A model generated the notes under the pieces. That model did not search any database. It saw only the letters and a program-made list of their open reading frames with translations, and was not told the origin of the DNA. From the NCBI GenBank assembly GCA_015039465.1, contig MU130188.1, forward strand, positions 1 through 58,168: a stretch of DNA of 58,168 bases. The letters are read 5' to 3'. Below are positions 54,248 to 58,168 of this stretch, one piece after another (the stretch's first letter is position 1; every line of letters begins with the position of its first letter). The translations under genes were made by a program, and so were the position numbers. The DNA comes from Phlegmacium glaucopus. Its lineage: Eukaryota > Basidiomycota > Agaricomycetes > Agaricales > Cortinariaceae.

Positions 54248-55536
54248 TTACCTATATTGTTTCATCAACGAACACTCTCCGCCTTTGACCAGATCAATAC
54301 TGTATGAATAAAAATAACCATCAGAGGAAATCACCATAACATGAGGCATCGTCCTGACGGATCGCATTAGCCACTGGAAACATAACTTGGAATGTAGAAA
54401 AAGAATTGCCCTGACAAAGTGACGATACTCCTTTACCGCTGGTTGGCCGTAAGAAAGTAAAATCTCTGGAGGGTTCCCACATCTCCGTGAGTGAGTTTGG
54501 GAGGTACCCGAGTGTGTGAGGCTTTTAGTTAGCCGTAGCGATCTGCGATTGAAACCCGACCTTGAGAAAGAGAGATAATGCAGTGAGAACCGGTGAATCT
54601 ACAAAAACAAAGATATGACAAACGAGATACTCTTGCTCTTTTTCTTTTCGATGAACAATTCATAGTCCACTTCCAAGCTAGCAGGTGGAGACGCCCCTTC
54701 CGCTGACTCCAGCGGGCTTGCTGACCTGATTCAAATTCGATGTTTCACTATTGTTCTTCAATGCTGCTTGCTGGCCCAGTTTGAATATATGGACAGTGTC
54801 ATGCACAGAGCTCGCAGCCAACGAGAAGACTAGATTAAAGTTCATTGAATGATTCTATTGTTCTTTGGTGCTGCTTGCTGGCCCAGTCTGAATATATGGA
54901 CGGTGTCATGCACGGAGCTCACAGCCAACGACAAGACTAGATTAAAGTCCATTAAATAAATTCTCGCCTCTCTGGTGCCTCGCGTGAACTGATACAGTTT
55001 CTCTGCACCAGGAATACTCCACACACGTATCACAGTGCCTTTATCAGATGAGGTGGCAAGGAGTGAACTGGTAGAGTTGATAGAGAGGAAAGAAAGCGGC
55101 GATTTATGTACTTGTATAATGTTGGCGACCGTCAAAGTACGGGTGGAGAAAAGGAGGACGTCGCCAGGCTGATGTGGACGATGAAGCCACGGCTGTACTT
55201 GGAGAGCCGTTGGCGGCAGTTGCGAGGGACATGGGTGATGGAACTGGTGAAGGATAGGCTAGATAGGAGCTGTCTGTGGAAGTAGAAAGGGCGCATATCG
55301 CTAAGCAGGGATTTTGCCAAGTCAGTGGACAATGTATGGAAAGAAAAGGATAGGTTTTGACGGACCTTCTGGATTTGGCGTGGTCTCAATAACATGAAGT
55401 AATCTCATATTAGAGATATCATAGACATGTATCTCCATCTCTAGCACGATAACAAGTGACTTTCAATTCAATTTGACGGCCAATATGGACGAAGGGAATA
55501 GCAACTTGCAGATCATGGATTGTCGCTTCATTCACA
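54248..55536 (-). pseudogene. ATG18: ATG18-like pseudogene, copy 2
   Basis: Same gene remnant as at 41042-42330. Here the extra base near 55289 keeps the family-like frame ICALSTSTDSSYLAYPSPVP, and the phosphoinositide motif reads FTRG instead of FRRG. It shares the TGA (55463-55465) and the 107-bp exon duplication with copy 1, but has its own one-base deletion near 54557 that breaks the frame between the C-terminal blade and the upstream part. Both copies are therefore non-functional, with shared and private lesions. Confidence 0.75.
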
Positions 55537-55779
55537 AGTTTTATTGATTGTGAACAGCAGGGTTTTGATTCTATTCACGCGCAAAGAACAAATTTAGGAC
55601 CCGAGATCGACGAAAAACAGAGGACTCACTCCAAAAATGGAAATCGATAGCCGATCCAAGCTCAGGACCGCCAATAAACATCAATATGTTCCAGACCCCA
55701 GGAACAGACGCGGCAACATCCGCGGAATATTCATGCAACGCCCAGGTCTGAAAGAAACCGGTTGAACGACAATTGAGAG

Positions 55780-56280
55780 CGAACTTTGAGAATGATCTAA
55801 TGGTGCGAACTAAGAAACGCAGCTGAAAATACATCGCTTTGAGTATTGGGATAATAGTTGGTTTCACTCAAGTTTCGCTCCCACCTTGAATATCGTTGAA
55901 AACGATTTCATAAGGGCATTTTTCTTGGGGTCGCTGGTCAGTGCATTGAAATTATAATTGAATCTTGGGGATTTTAATGTTAATAAAAGCAATGTGATCG
56001 CGCATAGGATGAAATTATCTTACCTGCAAGCTCAACGATGTCAAGAGTTGTTCGACTCATCGCACTCAATGGGACCCACACCATCATACTTGGTGATTTC
56101 TGTGCTCCAGATGTCACATAGCTGTAAAAGTCTCACAACCGTGAATTATATATGTTCAATTAAGTGGAATATTGACCTCGAGTGCCTTTCTACGAAGACT
56201 TCGGTTAGTCTCTGTATTTGTTGTGGTCCAAATGCCGGATTCTATCTAATCATAAGTCATCTAAAACCAAAATGACGCAG
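55780..56280 (-). pseudogene. Cytochrome P450 remnant
   Basis: Minus-strand exon-like pieces read NPAFGPQQIQRLTEVFVE, QLCDIWSTEITKYDGVGPIE, MSRTTLDIVELA, FNYNFNALTSDPKKNALMKS and TIIPILKAMYFQLRFLV in the order and spacing of the helix C to helix F region of Agaricomycete P450s (e.g. the NPAFGP..IR.LT..F segment and the LDxIGLAGFNYxF segment). A frame change after GPIE and a displaced acceptor before FNYNF break the frame. The heme-binding Cys loop and the N-terminal anchor are not found; the downstream side passes into the ATG18 pseudogene interval. Only a decayed internal piece survives. Confidence 0.6.
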
Positions 56281-57192
56281 TAGAACTGACCAAAAAATCT
56301 TCCGCTACTGCAGTAGTAGAAAACAATTTGAGGAAGAGTCAAGAATCATCACAAATGGAAAAGATACTGGGGAAAATGACAGACACAAAAAGCAAGGATA
56401 ACAAATTATAAGGGAAAGCCATAGCCAAGTCCCATACAAGAAAAAGAGGGAGAGAGAAGGAGAGAGAGAGGGAGAGAGAGAGAGAGAACGAATAATAAAA
56501 GCAATAAAGAAGAGAGATAAAAACACGAAAAACTTTGGAAACGAAAGGATTCAAAGGGAAGGGAATAAGGTACTTGGCTGGACAAAAGAAGGCAGGTGAG
56601 CTTCAGCTCATCCAGGGGCGGTGGGTGATTTGCCAAGACAAGAATAAAACGACGGAAACAACGAAGAAAAGAGCCTTGCTCGAAATTGACTGAACAGGAA
56701 TAGTTCTCAACAGCTCGCTGCTCGGAAAGACTATGACGAAAATACTCTCCGGCGCCAACACATTGCTACCCCTGTTGGTGTATGAGAAAACAGGTGTATG
56801 ATCAAGGAGACAAGACCAACCTCAACATCATAATTAATAATCTTGAGAAAATAGGCAATCCGGATAGTAATGCTGTCCGTCAAAAAACCAGTGCCCACAT
56901 CCTCCAATCTATTAGCCAAAGATGAATGCTTCAGCCTCAAGAATTATGTTACTATCTGAATGAGAAGTCGGACAATAAAACATGAAGCTCGATGGGGGTG
57001 AGCAAACAGGCAGGCATGTCAATTGCAGATGCCCTGAAAAAGCCTCCGTTTGACCCGAGCTGGTTTGGTGTAAATCATTGCATAATTTATTATCCAAAAA
57101 GAAGGGGAAAGACAAATGATACCCTCCTTTTAATTCTTTTCGAGCTCCTTTGCGTGATGCGTGATCGATTCTGAAAGTCCACATGAGTCAAT
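56281..57192. other. Low-complexity region without a recognisable gene
   Basis: It holds a GA-rich microsatellite (GAGAGA/GGGAGA) at about 56446-56490. The minus-strand frame at 56912-57184 has no recognisable motif. Confidence 0.4.
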
Positions 57193-57722
57193 CTCAGTAA
57201 AAACGAGAAGTCAGGTAAAGTCATGGTAAAGTCACGGTAAAGTCATGTAAAGTCATAGTTTGTGACTTTACCAAGACTTTACTAGACCAATACTAGACTA
57301 AATTGCAAAATTTTTGACTACCACATGACTATGAAATTGATGAACACAAGGTCGACTAGTCATATGTTTTTAAAATGGCTCTAATTGGAATTTTGGGTCT
57401 CAAGACAGTCAGATTCTGGTCTCAAATTAAAACCAGTTTAGTCAGCATTGGCACGACCTTGCCATTGAGCTAAGTTGTAGTTACTATTACTTACTGTTAG
57501 TACCTTAGTGACATTACATATTATAGCAATGATTGATGCATCAATGACTAATGGTTTCGCACCAACTTTTGATTGATCTTGATGAACAGTGAACACCAAT
57601 TTTAGTAGTCATGTAAGCGTCAAAAATTTTGTCATTTAGTCAGGTACATGACTTTTGCTTGACTTTTGCCCATCTTTCATGTGACTATTACATGACTTAC
57701 GTGACTTCTCATTTTTACTGAG
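57193..57722. mobile_element. ~530-bp MITE, TIR CTCAGTAAAAACGAGAAGTC
   Basis: The left end is CTCAGTAAAAACGAGAAGTC followed by AGGTAA, the right end its inverse (TTACGTGACTTCTCAtTTTT ACTGAG). The interior has (GTAAAGTCA)n near the left end and TGACTTTTG-type repeats near the right. There is no coding capacity and no clear target duplication (GAGTCAAT versus GATGACAG). Confidence 0.65.
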
Positions 57723-57728
57723 GATGAC

Positions 57729-57932
57729 AGGCGTTCAAACACGCGTTTGAGGGTGCCAGGGATATCCCCTAATTAATGAGAGCATAATAGCTGTGCTTCC
57801 TCACAGTGAACATGCTTCATTGCTTGTGTTTAAAATGTCTCAAGCACACGGTTTACCTCTGCCTTATCAATTATTTCTACTTCATGACTCGTCAACTTGA
57901 ATTTAGAAAGAGTTCATCCAGCGAATCACACC
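57729..57932 (+). repeat. ~200-bp dispersed repeat, copy 2
   Basis: Inverse of 36338-36535, from GCGTTCAAACACGCGTTTGA to GAATCACAC. Here it lies directly between two copies of the CTCAGTAAAAA MITE. Confidence 0.7.
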
Positions 57933-58061
57933 TTGTTCCCTGAAAAAGATGCTGTTCTTGACTAGTCCTGATACTCTCCCACACAAATTTTTTTTTTCAC
58001 TATTTCATCAGCCGCCTGTGTCACAATGTAGGTCACTATCCCAATTTGCTTACTATTGACT

Positions 58062-58168
58062 CTCAGTAAAAACGAGAAGTCACGTAAGTCATGTAATAGT
58101 CACATGAAAGATGGGCAAAAGTCAAGCAAAAGTCATGTACCTGACTAAATGACAAAATTTTTGACGCT
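58062..58168. mobile_element. Second CTCAGTAAAAA MITE, cut by the window end
   Basis: It begins CTCAGTAAAAACGAGAAGTC and is the near-exact reverse complement of 57616-57722, so this copy is in the opposite orientation. Only its first 107 bp are in the window. Confidence 0.65.

Larger units (their letters stand above)
50085..55750 (+). repeat. 5.67-kb segmental duplication, copy 2
   Basis: Collinear with 36878-42544. It starts inside the His-rich coding repeat and its right edge continues into AAAGAAACCGG and the P450 remnant, so the right flank here is the ancestral one. Confidence 0.95.

Noticed and set aside
55571..55738. Frame reading WALHEYSADVAASVPGVWN as a P450 or ATG18 exon
   Set aside because: It does not fit either family; probably a fortuitous frame or an unrelated scrap in both duplication copies.
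56446..56490. GA-rich tract as a polypurine tract of an LTR element
   Set aside because: No LTR-like direct repeat or TG start follows; it is a simple microsatellite.

Overview
The window looks like an accessory, transposon-rich stretch of an Agaricomycete (mushroom-forming basidiomycete) genome. The evidence is small spliceosomal introns of about 50-60 bp, a DUF6533-type multi-pass membrane protein gene with about 14 exons, basidiomycete-style cytochrome P450 and ATG18 remnants, a Helitron, a tyrosine-recombinase retrotransposon and several lineage-specific gene families. There is no sign of bacterial gene organisation. Family assignments come from motif recognition by eye; no database search was run.

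Layout. 0-6 kb: fragments (an AAA-ATPase-like piece, a 1.35-kb transposon-tail block, an unrecognised broken gene). 6.3-8.3 kb: the apparently intact DUF6533 gene. 9.6-12.2 kb: a ~131-bp satellite split by a 1,944-bp hAT-type element with a perfect 8-bp target duplication, which carries a captured host gene fragment. 12.3-13.6 kb: two further satellites. 13.6-36.3 kb: a distinctly AT-rich block holding a Cys-rich/caspase-like gene (-), a second 8-bp-TSD element, a broken JmjC-like gene (+), a Helitron Rep/helicase of more than 2,000 residues with a C-terminal cysteine-protease-like domain (+), and two further expanded Agaricomycete families (- and +). This block may be one large cargo-carrying mobile unit.

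36.9-42.5 kb is duplicated almost exactly at 50.1-55.75 kb. Each copy contains a captured His/Pro-rich gene fragment, a non-autonomous LTR retroelement with 174-bp LTRs and a Gag-like ORF, a TA-flanked MITE and an ATG18 pseudogene. The 7.5 kb between the copies begins and ends in poly(A) runs (27 and 25 A). It holds a DIRS-like retrotransposon (Gag, RT-RNase H, tyrosine recombinase, with an intron carrying a minisatellite), a second copy of the 3-kb tail block, and the 5' LTR plus partial gag of a Ty3-type element. 55.8-58.2 kb: P450 remnant, low-complexity DNA and MITEs.

Theme: nested insertion and decay. Nearly all premature stops I could place are TGA where an Arg (CGA) or Trp (TGG) codon is expected, which fits C-to-T decay of repeats. 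Genes that look usable are the DUF6533 gene, the 30.8-31.9 kb gene and most of the Helitron ORF.
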